From assembly GCA_021773365.1 (NCBI GenBank), contig JAJFKF010000018.1, forward strand, positions 62,001 through 126,000: 64,000 nucleotides of DNA, read 5' to 3'. The notes beneath the pieces were generated by a model. The model made no database searches. It saw nothing but the letters and a program-made list of their open reading frames with translations, and was not told the origin of the DNA. Positions 55,122 through 63,883 of the stretch are shown here, one piece after another (position 1 is the first letter of the stretch; each line of letters opens with the position of its first letter). The position numbers and the translations under genes are program-made. The stretch comes from Gammaproteobacteria bacterium. GTDB lineage: Bacteria > Pseudomonadota > Gammaproteobacteria > Steroidobacterales > Steroidobacteraceae.

Positions 55122-58100
55122 CTACAAACCGAAACGCCTGGTGAAGGCGATGGAGTAGCGCCGCAGGCGCGCGTTGCCCTCGGTGGCGTAGCCGCGAACG
55201 ATGAAGGCGCCGGTGGAGACCACGATGGGCGGGCTGGTGTCGAGCACATTCTGCACCGAGATCTGCAGCTCGGCGTTCTCCAGCAAACCGCCGGCGAAAC
55301 CGGACATGTTTTCGAAACGGTAGCGGCCGTATACGTCGTGATAGGTCTGAGTGGGGATCAGGGCCGAACCCTGATCGAGCACGTCGGCATCGCGGCTCGC
55401 ATTCGAGGCCGTGCTGGTATACACCAGCGAGGCATCGTAGTACTGCATGTTCCAGCCCAGATCCCAGGCGCCGCGGCTCCAGCGCAGGCCCGCATTGCCC
55501 CGCCACTTCAGCGGGCCGTTGCTGTAGCCCACGGTATTGGTCTCATCACTATCCGGCGTGGGCTGGCGCAAGAGGTGCGGCTGTACAGTGGCGATGAGGT
55601 TGGCGGCAAACAATCCGAAACGCGTCTCCCAGCGATAGTCGGCCTGAATGTCGACTGCCTCCACCAGACTCCTGGTGATATTGACCTGCCCGCCATCGAA
55701 TTCCCGGATCGTGCCGCCCGTGTAGCCCAGCGCCGCGTCCGCCGCAGTCAGCTCGTTACGCACGATCTTGCCCGGAAACTTGTCCTCCAGGTCGAGCAAT
55801 ACCTGCGGACTCAGCGCACCGATCTCGTCGGTTTTCTCGATGCGGGTGTAGTCCAGCGACAGCCTGAAACCCGGCAGGTTCACCGGCGTGAAAATCACCC
55901 CGCCCGACCAGCTCGCGGAGCGCTCCGGGCGCAGCAGCAGGCTGCCACCGGCATTGCTTGTGTATCGCTCGATCGTTGTGGTGTTGACAGGCAGTCCACC
56001 CCGCTGCGGATCACGCGCGCTGCTCAAAAGCAATCTAGTCAAAAATGAGGAAACATCCACCGCGGACAACTGGAGCGGCGCAGGCGCCAGTATCCCCTCG
56101 CCATAGCTGAGCCGCAGCGCCATATTCTCCACCGGCGTGTAGCGAAAACCCAGCGTGTACTGGTTGCCCGTCACCGTGTTCGTCTGGAACGGCAGATCCG
56201 GAAACGGGCCGTCGGGCGAGGGCACGGCCACGGATCTTTCGGAGTTCCCCCGGGTCGTAGTCTCGGTCGTGTCGTGGCGATAGGATGCACGCAGGTCCAG
56301 GCCCAGCAATCCCGGCCGCGCACTGGTCGCCGAAATCAGCGGCGCGTTCAGCTCCGCATAGCCGCTGTCGGTACTCGAACCCACTTCAGGGTAATAGGTG
56401 AAAGTGGGCGTGCCGCCGTCGCCGGGATAGTTGGAGTAAACGCGATCACCGGTGAACTGCTCGCGACGCTCCAGCAGGGCGGAGAGGCGCAGCGGGCCAC
56501 CGGGCAGTTGCAACAGCGGGCCGGACACCCGCAACGTGGCATTGTCCCGTTCCGCGGAGAATTCGTAGTACTGGTGCTCCTCGTCCGGATAGAAAGCGGA
56601 GAAGTCCAGCGGCCAGGCATTCACATCCCGCAGCGGATCCAGCCGTCCATCGATCAGCGCCGTTTCGCCGTCCGCGATCAATGGTGGCGGCGGTTCGCGG
56701 CGAGTGCTGCTCGATCGACCCAGGCTGTACTCGCCCTGCACCGTCCACTCCCGCGGCAGGCGCACGATCACGCCACCGCCAAGCTGTTCGCTCAGGGACT
56801 GATAGGACGTCCGTATTCTGCCAACCTCATAGCCGACCATCGGCACCATCAGTCTCACCTCCTGGGCAAACGGGTTGTTCGGGCCAACCGGCAGGAAGAC
56901 ATCGGCCAGGCCGCTCCCGCTGAAACGCCCTATGCGCACCGCACGGTTGTCGTAGCGAGTGGCATCCACGAACGCCTCGATGTGATCAGAAAACGTCCGA
57001 CGCAGGTTCAACTGCAGCGAGCGCACCGTGGGGGCATGCAGCAGCGCGTACTGCCTGCCCAGCACATCGTTGGCCGGCATGATGTTGTACTCATTGGCCG
57101 TACCCAGAAACGCCGCACCGTTGTCGCTGTCCGGCCCCGCATAGCCCACCGGGACATGGGCGATGGGCGATCCCAGCTCACGCCCGTCCGTCAGCTCCAG
57201 ATCGCTGCCATCGGCGCTGAGAATGTTGGTGGTATAGCCATGCACCGGAATGCTCGCGGCAACAAAGAGCTCATGATTGTCCAGGTTCTTGTCCAGCAAG
57301 GCCCGTGCGCGTGCCGCAAAGTCCCGATCACCAACGTACAGGGGATTGCCATCGCGATAGCTGCCCGTGATCATCACGTGGGTACGCCCGCCTTCCAGGG
57401 TGAAGCCCGCCGCGGCGTCCAGGCGCCGCTCGGCAGCGCCGCCGGCGAAGGTGCCGTCGTAGCGTGCGGCGAGTTCCAGGTCGTTGTAGTTGCGCTTCAA
57501 GATGATATTGACCACTCCGCCGGTGGCTCCACCGCCGTAGATGCCGCCGGCCGTGGAGGGCAGGATCTCGATGCGCTCGACCGCCGAGAGCGGAATGCCG
57601 TTGATATCCGGCTGAAGAATGTCGGTGTTGGTGGCCACTCCAGGCATGCGCCGGCCGTTGACCAGGATCAGGGTCTGATCGGCGCCCAGGCCGCGCAGAT
57701 CGATCGAGCTTTGGTTGCCGCGAGTGCCGGAAATACTCTGCCCCTCGCTCTCGCGCGACTGATTCATCGGCAGACGGGTTTTCAGGAATGTCTCCAGGTC
57801 CGGCGCCATGGAACGCCCGATCTCCTCCGCATCAAAGACTACATAGGGCTGCACATCATCCTCGGTGCGGCGAATGTCAGTGTTGGAACTGCGCGAACCT
57901 TTTACGAGGATTTCCGGAATACCTTTATTTGCAGAGATATCGCCGGCTTGCTGATCCGCAGGGGACTGGACCTTCTCCGCCGCCTCGGTAGCGACTTCCA
58001 CGGTACCTGTCCTTGCATCATTTTCCGCCCGCACCAGATGAAGTCCTGCCTTGTCTGTCATTCGGGATGAGTGAGTCGGCGCGGCCGAAGAAGACGGCGC

Positions 58101-58409
58101 CGCCGCCGATACCATGATCGCGCCGCTGGCTTCGTCCGTTCTCAGGCGTAACGCCGTTCCCTTGATCAGTCGCTGTACGGCCTCACGCGGCGTCAGTACC
58201 CCACTGACCCCCTCTGTCTTCACGCCCCTCAGCTCGCTGCTGGTGTAGATGACATTGACGCCGAACTGCCGGGCTACCGCCTCCAGTGCATCATCGAGAT
58301 CTCCCGCGTTGACGTTCACCTCTTTCGGCGTCTCGGCGCAGACAACGGACATCCCCAGGACGGTGGCCAGCGCCACCAGCACAGCGTGAAGAGCAGTCAT
58401 TCCAGGCAT
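55122..58409 (-). CDS. STN-domain TonB-dependent outer-membrane receptor (islet)
   Basis: 1095 aa. Signal peptide to about residue 25 (ends VVCA), STN domain about 30-105 (LDDALEAVARQFGVNVIYTSSELRG), a Ser/Ala-rich linker, plug with KGIPEILVKGSRSSNTDIRRTEDD and LVNGRRMPGV, barrel ending RRYSIAFTRRFGL. The plug and C-terminus are nearly identical to the receptor at 4373-7642 while the barrel loops differ, so substrates may differ. Downstream of fecI-fecR in the same operon direction, though its own promoter motif lies at 58454-58484. A Met at codon 4 is an alternative start. Between tRNA-Thr and its 3' fragment, so probably acquired. Confidence 0.92.
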   Translation of the reverse strand: MPGMTALHAVLVALATVLGMSVVCAETPKEVNVNAGDLDDALEAVARQFGVNVIYTSSELRGVKTEGVSGVLTPREAVQRLIKGTALRLRTDEASGAIMVSAAAPSSSAAPTHSSRMTDKAGLHLVRAENDARTGTVEVATEAAEKVQSPADQQAGDISANKGIPEILVKGSRSSNTDIRRTEDDVQPYVVFDAEEIGRSMAPDLETFLKTRLPMNQSRESEGQSISGTRGNQSSIDLRGLGADQTLILVNGRRMPGVATNTDILQPDINGIPLSAVERIEILPSTAGGIYGGGATGGVVNIILKRNYNDLELAARYDGTFAGGAAERRLDAAAGFTLEGGRTHVMITGSYRDGNPLYVGDRDFAARARALLDKNLDNHELFVAASIPVHGYTTNILSADGSDLELTDGRELGSPIAHVPVGYAGPDSDNGAAFLGTANEYNIMPANDVLGRQYALLHAPTVRSLQLNLRRTFSDHIEAFVDATRYDNRAVRIGRFSGSGLADVFLPVGPNNPFAQEVRLMVPMVGYEVGRIRTSYQSLSEQLGGGVIVRLPREWTVQGEYSLGRSSSTRREPPPPLIADGETALIDGRLDPLRDVNAWPLDFSAFYPDEEHQYYEFSAERDNATLRVSGPLLQLPGGPLRLSALLERREQFTGDRVYSNYPGDGGTPTFTYYPEVGSSTDSGYAELNAPLISATSARPGLLGLDLRASYRHDTTETTTRGNSERSVAVPSPDGPFPDLPFQTNTVTGNQYTLGFRYTPVENMALRLSYGEGILAPAPLQLSAVDVSSFLTRLLLSSARDPQRGGLPVNTTTIERYTSNAGGSLLLRPERSASWSGGVIFTPVNLPGFRLSLDYTRIEKTDEIGALSPQVLLDLEDKFPGKIVRNELTAADAALGYTGGTIREFDGGQVNITRSLVEAVDIQADYRWETRFGLFAANLIATVQPHLLRQPTPDSDETNTVGYSNGPLKWRGNAGLRWSRGAWDLGWNMQYYDASLVYTSTASNASRDADVLDQGSALIPTQTYHDVYGRYRFENMSGFAGGLLENAELQISVQNVLDTSPPIVVSTGAFIVRGYATEGNARLRRYSIAFTRRFGL

Positions 58410-58453
58410 GTCGCTTCCTCCGGATCATCCCGATATGGGCTGTTTTCAGGAAG

Positions 58454-58484
58454 GACGTATGGTTATCTCAAACCCGGCAAGTCA
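58454..58484 (-). promoter_or_regulatory. Candidate ECF (FecI-type) promoter of islet TonB receptor
   Basis: Minus strand TGACTTGCCGGGTTTG (58484-58469), 8 nt, ATACGTC (58460-58454), 45 nt before the receptor ATG. The identical pair with identical spacing occurs on the plus strand at 60128-60158, and a looser version precedes the other receptor. Arrangement suits recognition by the FecI-type sigma factors encoded nearby. Confidence 0.65.
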
Positions 58485-58502
58485 ATTTAACGCCATTGCA
58501 GA

Positions 58503-59540
58503 TTACCGCGCCGACAACACGGTCCGGTCTCCTGACCGGGATACCTTGAGGGAAAGGCCATCCTCGATCAGCCGGACAAACGGATCCAGATCCGTGGACC
58601 GGAACACACCACCCACCTCGATGGCGGCGATTCCCGGATCCTCGATGAAAATCTGTCGCTCGTTGTAGCGATTGAACTCCGCGACCGCCTCCATCAGCGG
58701 CGTGTTACGGAAGGTCAGGATACCCGTCCGCCAGGTCAGTTGCTGTTCGATCTCCGCGATCGATTGCTCCTGCACGCGCACGCCGGTGCGCTCGGCACGC
58801 GCAACCGCACCCGGCGACAACAGCACCCCGGGCGCCTGCTCGCCTGCAACCGCTTGAGGAGAGGCCATCAATCGCACCGCGCCCTCGGTCACCGCCACCC
58901 GGATGTTCTCACCCTCCCGGCGTACCGAGAACTGCGTGCCCACCGCTACGATTTGCTTCTCGCCCGCGGTCACCACAAAGGGCCGACTGGGATCCTTGGC
59001 GACCTCGAAGAAAGCCTCGCCCCGCTGCAAGTCGATGCGACGCGCATGTTTGTCGACGACGATCCGAACCCTGCTATTGGTATTGAGTATGACCCGTGAG
59101 CCGTCTGCCATGGGGACCGCCGTCAATCCGCCAACTTCAGTGCTGTAACTATTGAGCCCGAAAATCTCGTTGCGGAACAGGAACAGCGCGAAAACCACCG
59201 CCAGCAGCACACTGGCGACCAACGCATAGCGCGGCACCCGGCTTCCATGCACTGGCAGAGACGCCTGCGAAGTATCAGGTTCATCAAAAGTATCCGACAG
59301 CCGCTGCTCCGGCAGCGCATCCGAACCCAGCGCGCCGAGCCGCCCGACCTCCCCCCAGGTCCTCTTGAAGCGGTAGTAGGCCACTTGACGACTCATCGAG
59401 CCGCTCAGCCAGCGCTCAAACGCCACCTCGTCCTGCTCACTCCACGGCCCGGTCTCGCGTCGCGCTATCCAGCTGACCGCCGCCTGCTCTGCCTGCTCTC
59501 TACTTTCCATGCTGGGGCTCAATGTCACTTTCGTGCTCAT
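58503..59540 (-). CDS. FecR-type anti-sigma/sigma-regulator (islet)
   Basis: 345 aa from 59540, overlapping fecI by 41 bp; a Met at 59510 would reduce the overlap to 11 bp. N-terminal DUF4880-like region (AAVSWIARRETGPWSEQDEVAFERWLSGS), TM segment PRYALVASVLLAVVFALFLFR, periplasmic FecR domain (GSRVILNTNSRVRIVVDKHARRIDLQRGEAFFEVAKDPSRPFVV) and C-terminal DUF4974/STN-like part (LMEAVAEFNRYNERQIFI). Partner of the sigma factor and STN receptor beside it. Confidence 0.9.
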   Translation of the reverse strand: MSTKVTLSPSMESREQAEQAAVSWIARRETGPWSEQDEVAFERWLSGSMSRQVAYYRFKRTWGEVGRLGALGSDALPEQRLSDTFDEPDTSQASLPVHGSRVPRYALVASVLLAVVFALFLFRNEIFGLNSYSTEVGGLTAVPMADGSRVILNTNSRVRIVVDKHARRIDLQRGEAFFEVAKDPSRPFVVTAGEKQIVAVGTQFSVRREGENIRVAVTEGAVRLMASPQAVAGEQAPGVLLSPGAVARAERTGVRVQEQSIAEIEQQLTWRTGILTFRNTPLMEAVAEFNRYNERQIFIEDPGIAAIEVGGVFRSTDLDPFVRLIEDGLSLKVSRSGDRTVLSAR

Positions 59541-60072
59541 GGTTCACTCTATCCGTGCGGATAGCGTTTCCATTCAGGGCCTCGGACAGGGTTTTGACCG
59601 CTCGGTATAAATGCTTCTCCACCGTTGCCTCGGCCAACCCCAGACGGACGGCTACCGCCTTCTGGGGCAACCCCTCTATCTTGCGCATCCACAGCACTTC
59701 ACGGCAGCGGCGCGGTAGCCGGTCGAATAGATGCGCCAGCCGTTGCAGCTGCTGGCGCCCACTGGCCTGCTGCTCCGTCGAGATGTCATCTACAAGGACG
59801 TTTGTCACCGCCAAACCTTCCAACTGATCTATTTTCACCACTCGATCGTGGCGGGTACGGTCGATCAGGAGATTGCGCGCGGTGGCAAACAGAAACGCCC
59901 GGGGCACCGTCGGCCGCACCGCGCTCGCTGATTCCAATACACGAATATAGATATCGTTTCTTAAATCCTCGACATCATGGGCGCGACTACGCTTCTGGGC
60001 CAGATAGCGCGTCAGCGCCGCCTCGTAAGGCAGAATCTCCTGAATAAACCAGGCTTCCAGGGCTTTATCCAC
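59500..60072 (-). CDS. FecI-type ECF sigma-70 factor (islet)
   Basis: 190 aa. Region 2: ILPYEAALTRYLAQKRSRAHDVEDLRNDIYIRVLESA, RAFLFATARNLLIDRTRH; region 4: LFDRLPRRCREVLWMRKIEGLPQKAVAVRLGLAEATVEKHLYRAVKTL. First gene of the fecI-fecR-receptor operon of the islet. The sigma factor at 7815 belongs to a different branch. Its upstream region carries a receptor-type promoter motif pointing the other way (60128-60158). Confidence 0.9.
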   Translation of the reverse strand: MDKALEAWFIQEILPYEAALTRYLAQKRSRAHDVEDLRNDIYIRVLESASAVRPTVPRAFLFATARNLLIDRTRHDRVVKIDQLEGLAVTNVLVDDISTEQQASGRQQLQRLAHLFDRLPRRCREVLWMRKIEGLPQKAVAVRLGLAEATVEKHLYRAVKTLSEALNGNAIRTDRVNHEHESDIEPQHGK

Positions 60073-60127
60073 ACGCCTACAATAGGCGCAAAATCAGCTG
60101 CTTACAAAGAAATTGCGCTGGCGAAAA

Positions 60128-60158
60128 TGACTTGCCGGGTTTGGGCCGCTGATACGTC
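60128..60158 (+). promoter_or_regulatory. Orphan receptor-type ECF promoter motif
   Basis: TGACTTGCCGGGTTTG (60128-60143), 8 nt, ATACGTC (60152-60158), identical to the islet receptor promoter but on the plus strand, divergent from fecI. No receptor gene follows it: downstream is the inverted receptor remnant at 60291-60455. Likely the leftover of a lost divergent receptor gene. The 60073-60583 gap otherwise contains only this motif, the remnant and the tRNA. Confidence 0.65.
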
Positions 60159-60290
60159 TTATTCAGGTTGGGCTTCAGGAATTCGTTCGTCTTGATGGGG
60201 TTCTTTAGATCACGGGGACTGTGCGCTTGGTTGCCCTCTGGCTACCGTGGCCACAGCGTTTGCTTCCTGTGGATTCAGATCAAGCGTGAC

Positions 60291-60455
60291 GGCGCGCAGC
60301 TCGGTGTTCTTCAACAAGCTGCTGGAGAAACCGGGTGTGTTCCCGAAGCGGTAGCGGCCGTACACGTCGCGACAGGTCTCGGTCGGAATCAAGGCCGGGC
60401 CCTGATGGAGCACCGCAGTATTGCGCAACTCATTCGAGGTCGTGCTGGCAGCTTG
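60291..60455 (-). pseudogene. Fragment of a TonB-dependent receptor C-terminus
   Basis: Minus-strand translation reads STTSNELRNTAVLHQGPALIPTETCRDVYGRYRFGNTPGFSSSLLKNTELR, clearly related to the QTYHDVYGRYRFDNA...LLENAELQ segment of both full receptors, but with several substitutions (e.g. H to C/R changes) and without the terminal VQNVLDT...FGR part. Short, no start or signal. Lies within the candidate islet next to tRNA-Thr. Boundaries are approximate. Confidence 0.7.
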
Positions 60456-60583
60456 GGGTATCGGCCAGGCTGCAGAGCCAGCGCGCGGGCTGGCGAGGTG
60501 CTGGATCAGGCACCTGGCGGGCGTTCCCAGTGGGAGAAATGCGCCGCCAAGTGCCCATTTGACCTTTCGGACCTGGGAAAAGA

Positions 60584-60659
60584 TGGTGCCGGCTGAGGGA
60601 TTCGAACCCCCGACCCCCTGATTACAAATCAGGTGCACTACCAGCTGTGCTAAGCCGGC
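60584..60659 (-). tRNA. tRNA-Thr (anticodon UGU)
   Basis: 76 nt with encoded CCA. Acceptor GCCGGCT/AGCCGGC, anticodon stem CCTGA/TCAGG around TTTGTAA (anticodon TGT at 60624-60626, minus strand), T arm GGGTTCGAATCC. Sits after SPOR, in the place where many Gammaproteobacteria have the Thr-Tyr-Gly-Thr tRNA cluster and tufB; those are absent here. Confidence 0.97.
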
Positions 60660-60693
60660 CCAGATATCCGGACGCGGAGAATTCTACCAGCTC

Positions 60694-61368
60694 CTATGGA
60701 GCCGGGCAGGCCTGCACCTGCAGCCGCACGATGCGACCACCGCTTTCGCCATCCAGGCCCTGTAAATCAGCCGGATCAAGGGGACTGTCACCGGGTTTCA
60801 GATCCATATCCAGCCAATAGACAGTGCCCTTGCGGGTGTGATCGACGGTGGTGGGTTTCAGCCCCAGGCGCCGGGCATCCTCGGCGCGTCGCTGGGCGCG
60901 CGGCGGCTCGCTGAAGATTCCCAGGGAAATCTCATTGCTGCCGGTCAGCGACGGCATGATGTAGGCATCGGTCATGCCATTTTGTTTGAGCAGGGCCATG
61001 ATGCGCTGGGCCTCGGCCCGCGAGGGCAGCCCTTCCAGGTACACCCACAGGCCGGCCCAAATTTCACCCTCTGCCGCCCGTGTCCTGGGTTCGTGACCGC
61101 TTTCGCGCAAGGTGGTTGCGGCCCGGCTTGCTTGCGGCAGATCGGGGAAGGGACCGATGCTCCGGCAGCCCGCAATCCTGTCGGGTGACTCAGTCCGCGG
61201 CGCGGCGTTCCCGCTCGGCACTTCACCATTCACCTCATCGGCCAGCATCAGTGTCGGCGGCGGCGAGGATGCAGCAGCGTAATCTTCCTGTGCAGCAGGC
61301 GCATGCCAGCGCGACCAGGCGAAGAAGAATACATTGGCCAGCAGCACTGCAAGGAACACGGCCTTCAT
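60694..61368 (-). CDS. SPOR-domain protein
   Basis: 224 aa from the ATG at 61368 with AGGA 8 nt upstream; longer in-frame starts reach to 61422. N-terminal membrane anchor KAVFLAVLLANVFFFAWSRW, Pro-rich periplasmic spacer, C-terminal SPOR-like region (LWVYLEGLPSRAEAQRIMALLKQNGMTDAYIMPSLTGSNEISLGIFSEPPRAQRRAEDARRLGLKP). SPOR domains bind denuded peptidoglycan at division sites. Follows coaX directly. Confidence 0.85.
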   Translation of the reverse strand: MKAVFLAVLLANVFFFAWSRWHAPAAQEDYAAASSPPPTLMLADEVNGEVPSGNAAPRTESPDRIAGCRSIGPFPDLPQASRAATTLRESGHEPRTRAAEGEIWAGLWVYLEGLPSRAEAQRIMALLKQNGMTDAYIMPSLTGSNEISLGIFSEPPRAQRRAEDARRLGLKPTTVDHTRKGTVYWLDMDLKPGDSPLDPADLQGLDGESGGRIVRLQVQACPAP

Positions 61369-61425
61369 GGGCGTCATCCTACGTGACGACGGGGGTGACT
61401 GCGGCAGGCCTTCCATGACCACCGC

Positions 61426-62199
61426 CTATGTGCGAGCCAGCAGGGCAAGGCCCTGCAGGACCAGGTCGGGCACGATCTGCAGCGTGGATGTCTGCATGAC
61501 CTTGCTTACCCGTTCCGCATCACCGCCCGTAAGAAATACACGGGGCTCGGCGCTGACGCGGCGGCTGACCTCTACTATGGCACGGTCCGCAACCGCGGCG
61601 ACCGCCAGCACCGCTCCATTGGCGACCGCCTGCGCGGTGTCGGTGGCCAGCAGGCCCGCGGCGCCGGAGGCATCGGCACCCGGCATGGCGGAAATCCGGC
61701 GTGCCTGGCGGGCAATGTCCGCGGTGCGGCCGAACAGCGCGTCTATCATCATCTGTACGCCCGGCAGAATCAGGCCGCCCAGATGCAGTCCTTTCGCGTC
61801 GACGCCGTCCACCGTCATCGCTGTGCCGGCATCGACCACGCAGGCCGCGCCGCCGGCCAGGCGATAAGCGGCGATCGTGGCCAGCCAGCGATCTACGCCA
61901 TGTGCTGCAACGTCGCGATAGGCATGCGTAACTCCTTGCGCAACGGCGGCCACAACCGCGAACTGCGGCTCAACCTGCCACAGCCGCTGCGCTTCGGCGG
62001 CGATGCGCTCCTGCATTTCAATGCCCGCCACGTTAGCTACCAGCAGGCGCGCGGGACGGAAGCGCTCACGGAACAGCGCCTTCATCCATACCTGTGGATC
62101 CGCGTCCCGATGCACCAGCAACTGCTGCGGTGTCAACGCGCCGTCGAGCAACTGGGCCCATTTGAGAGTGGTATTGCCGATATCCAGCAGCAGGATCAC
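61426..62199 (-). CDS. coaX: Type III pantothenate kinase
   Basis: 257 aa. DIGNTTLKWAQLLDG (phosphate-1), GVDRWLATIAAYRLAGG, DAGTAMTVDGVDAKGLHLGGLILPG, the CoaX ASKHA-fold motifs. First step of CoA synthesis, insensitive to CoA feedback in known members. 4-bp overlap with birA. Confidence 0.95.
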   Translation of the reverse strand: MILLLDIGNTTLKWAQLLDGALTPQQLLVHRDADPQVWMKALFRERFRPARLLVANVAGIEMQERIAAEAQRLWQVEPQFAVVAAVAQGVTHAYRDVAAHGVDRWLATIAAYRLAGGAACVVDAGTAMTVDGVDAKGLHLGGLILPGVQMMIDALFGRTADIARQARRISAMPGADASGAAGLLATDTAQAVANGAVLAVAAVADRAIVEVSRRVSAEPRVFLTGGDAERVSKVMQTSTLQIVPDLVLQGLALLART

Positions 62200-63260
62200 C
62201 TTGCATCTCCCTTTCTCAGGCTAATTTCTCCGGAATTGAAGCGCAGCAGCCTGCCGGGCGTTTCCAGCAACAGCGCGCCCTCCTCATCGATGCCGCGGGC
62301 GATGCCGCTGTGAGTATTCTCGCCCACCAGCACGCGCACCGGCGCGGCCGCCAGGACATCGGCGCGGCGCCATTCATCGGCAAAGGTGTGAAAGCCGCTT
62401 TTCTGATATTCATTCAGCATGGCGATAAGCTCATCGACCAGTGCGGCCGCCAGGACGTTACGGATGTGCGCGGCTTCGGCAAGAACCTCGGACAGGGCCA
62501 CCGCTTCGATAGCATGCACGGGTCCGTCAACGCTGTCGCGGATGCGTTGCCTCGCGGCGGCACCAAGCTGCAGGTTGAGGCCCAGACCTACGACAACGTA
62601 CACCGGCCCGCCCGCTTCGGCGCGCAGCTCCGTCAGGATACCGCCCAGCTTGCGCCCCAGCAGCAGCAGATCGTTGGGCCATTTCAAGCCCGCACCCGCA
62701 ACTTCAAACCGCCCCAGCGCCCGCATCACTGCCACCCCTGCCGCCAGGCTGAGCGCACTCAATTGGCGCGGAGTTTCCGTGAACAGACGATTTACCGACA
62801 AACAAAGGCTGCCGCCGAAAGGCGCAATCCATTCGCGTCCGCGCCGCCCGCGGCCGGCTGATTGATACTCGGCGAAGCACGCGTCGCTGCGCCCCGCAGG
62901 AAGATCCTCGACCTGCAGCAGGCTCTGGTTTGTGGAATTGGCCTGCAGCACCACATCGAGATTGCGCAGCTGCTGCCGGCTCGGCGCACCAAGCCCCTTG
63001 CGAATGGCGTCGGCATCCAGCAACTCCAGACCTGGCCGTGAACCCACGGGTTCGTACTGCCTCCAGCGATAGCCGTGCCGCGGCAGTCGTTCAATTTCCA
63101 TACCCATGGTTCGCATTCCGTTCAGGGCTTTCCACACCGCAGTGCGGCTCACGCCCAGACTGCCGGCGAGTTGCTCGCCGGAGTGCCAACCGCCATCGGC
63201 CAGCATACCGATCAGGCGCTCGCGCACGCCGGATCGCGGAACTACTGTCGTCGCTGCCAT
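62196..63260 (-). CDS. birA: Bifunctional biotin ligase / biotin operon repressor
   Basis: 354 aa. N-terminal winged HTH (HSGEQLAGSLGVSRTAVWKALNGMRTMGMEIE), catalytic domain with QSAGRGRRGREWIAPFGGSLCLSV biotinyl-AMP loop and LKWPNDLLLLGRKLGGILTE, and C-terminal SH3-like part (GIARGIDEEGALLLE). Biotinylates AccB and represses bio genes. Overlaps plsY by 19 bp. Confidence 0.96.
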   Translation of the reverse strand: MAATTVVPRSGVRERLIGMLADGGWHSGEQLAGSLGVSRTAVWKALNGMRTMGMEIERLPRHGYRWRQYEPVGSRPGLELLDADAIRKGLGAPSRQQLRNLDVVLQANSTNQSLLQVEDLPAGRSDACFAEYQSAGRGRRGREWIAPFGGSLCLSVNRLFTETPRQLSALSLAAGVAVMRALGRFEVAGAGLKWPNDLLLLGRKLGGILTELRAEAGGPVYVVVGLGLNLQLGAAARQRIRDSVDGPVHAIEAVALSEVLAEAAHIRNVLAAALVDELIAMLNEYQKSGFHTFADEWRRADVLAAAPVRVLVGENTHSGIARGIDEEGALLLETPGRLLRFNSGEISLRKGDAR

Positions 63261-63883
63261 GGCCGGCGCACGCGATGTTCATTGCCAGCGAACAGGCGCG
63301 CGATGTTGCCGCGGTGGGTGTACGCCACGAACGCGGCAAAGAAAATGCTGAACACCAGCAGGGGCGGCGACAGCGGTTCACCGGCAAAGCCCACGTACAG
63401 TGGCAAACTTGCGCCGGCACAGATCGTACCCAGCCCGACATAGCCGGTGATCAGAATAACAAGCGCCCACACCACCAGCACCGGCAAGAGCAGCGGCGGA
63501 TGGATTCCGGCCAGCGCACCGATAAAAGTGGCCGCGCCCTTGCCACCGCGGAAACCGAACCATAGTGGATAAACATGCCCAAGAATGACGGCGGCCGCGC
63601 AGGCCATGGTCAGCCACTGCCGATTGACCTGGGCATCCACGCCGACTCCGGGAATATCCAGCGAGGGCAGCACGGCTACGGCCAGCACACCCTTGCCTAT
63701 ATCGATGAGCAATACCCAGAGTGCGAACAGCCTGCCGTGAGTACGCAGGGCATTGGTGCCACCGGCGTTACCGCTGCCCACGGCACGCAAGTCCTGTGTG
63801 CCCCGCAGGCGGCCAACGAGCAGCGCACCGAGGAGGGAGCCCAAGAGATAGCTCAGCAGCGACTTAAGACCCAGTTCCAGCAC
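63242..63883 (-). CDS. plsY: Glycerol-3-phosphate acyltransferase PlsY
   Basis: 213 aa. Five membrane segments; motifs GSGNAGGTNALRTHGR (motif 1), GHVYPLWFGFRGGKGAATFIGALAGI (motif 2) and GTICAGASLPLY. Uses acyl-phosphate to acylate glycerol-3-phosphate, first step of phospholipid synthesis in the inner membrane. The final 117 bp of the window show no recognisable gene. Confidence 0.96.
   Translation of the reverse strand: MLELGLKSLLSYLLGSLLGALLVGRLRGTQDLRAVGSGNAGGTNALRTHGRLFALWVLLIDIGKGVLAVAVLPSLDIPGVGVDAQVNRQWLTMACAAAVILGHVYPLWFGFRGGKGAATFIGALAGIHPPLLLPVLVVWALVILITGYVGLGTICAGASLPLYVGFAGEPLSPPLLVFSIFFAAFVAYTHRGNIARLFAGNEHRVRRPWQRRQ

Noticed and set aside
54509-55249. 246-aa minus-strand ORF spanning the tRNA fragment
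   Set aside because: Crosses from receptor sequence in a shifted frame through the fragment into the CoA-binding gene; a chance open frame.
56274-58070. 598-aa plus-strand ORF
   Set aside because: Antisense shadow of the islet receptor; no recognisable domain.
60168-60596. 142-aa plus-strand ORF after the orphan promoter
   Set aside because: Runs antisense through the receptor remnant and toward the tRNA; no homology, no ribosome site.
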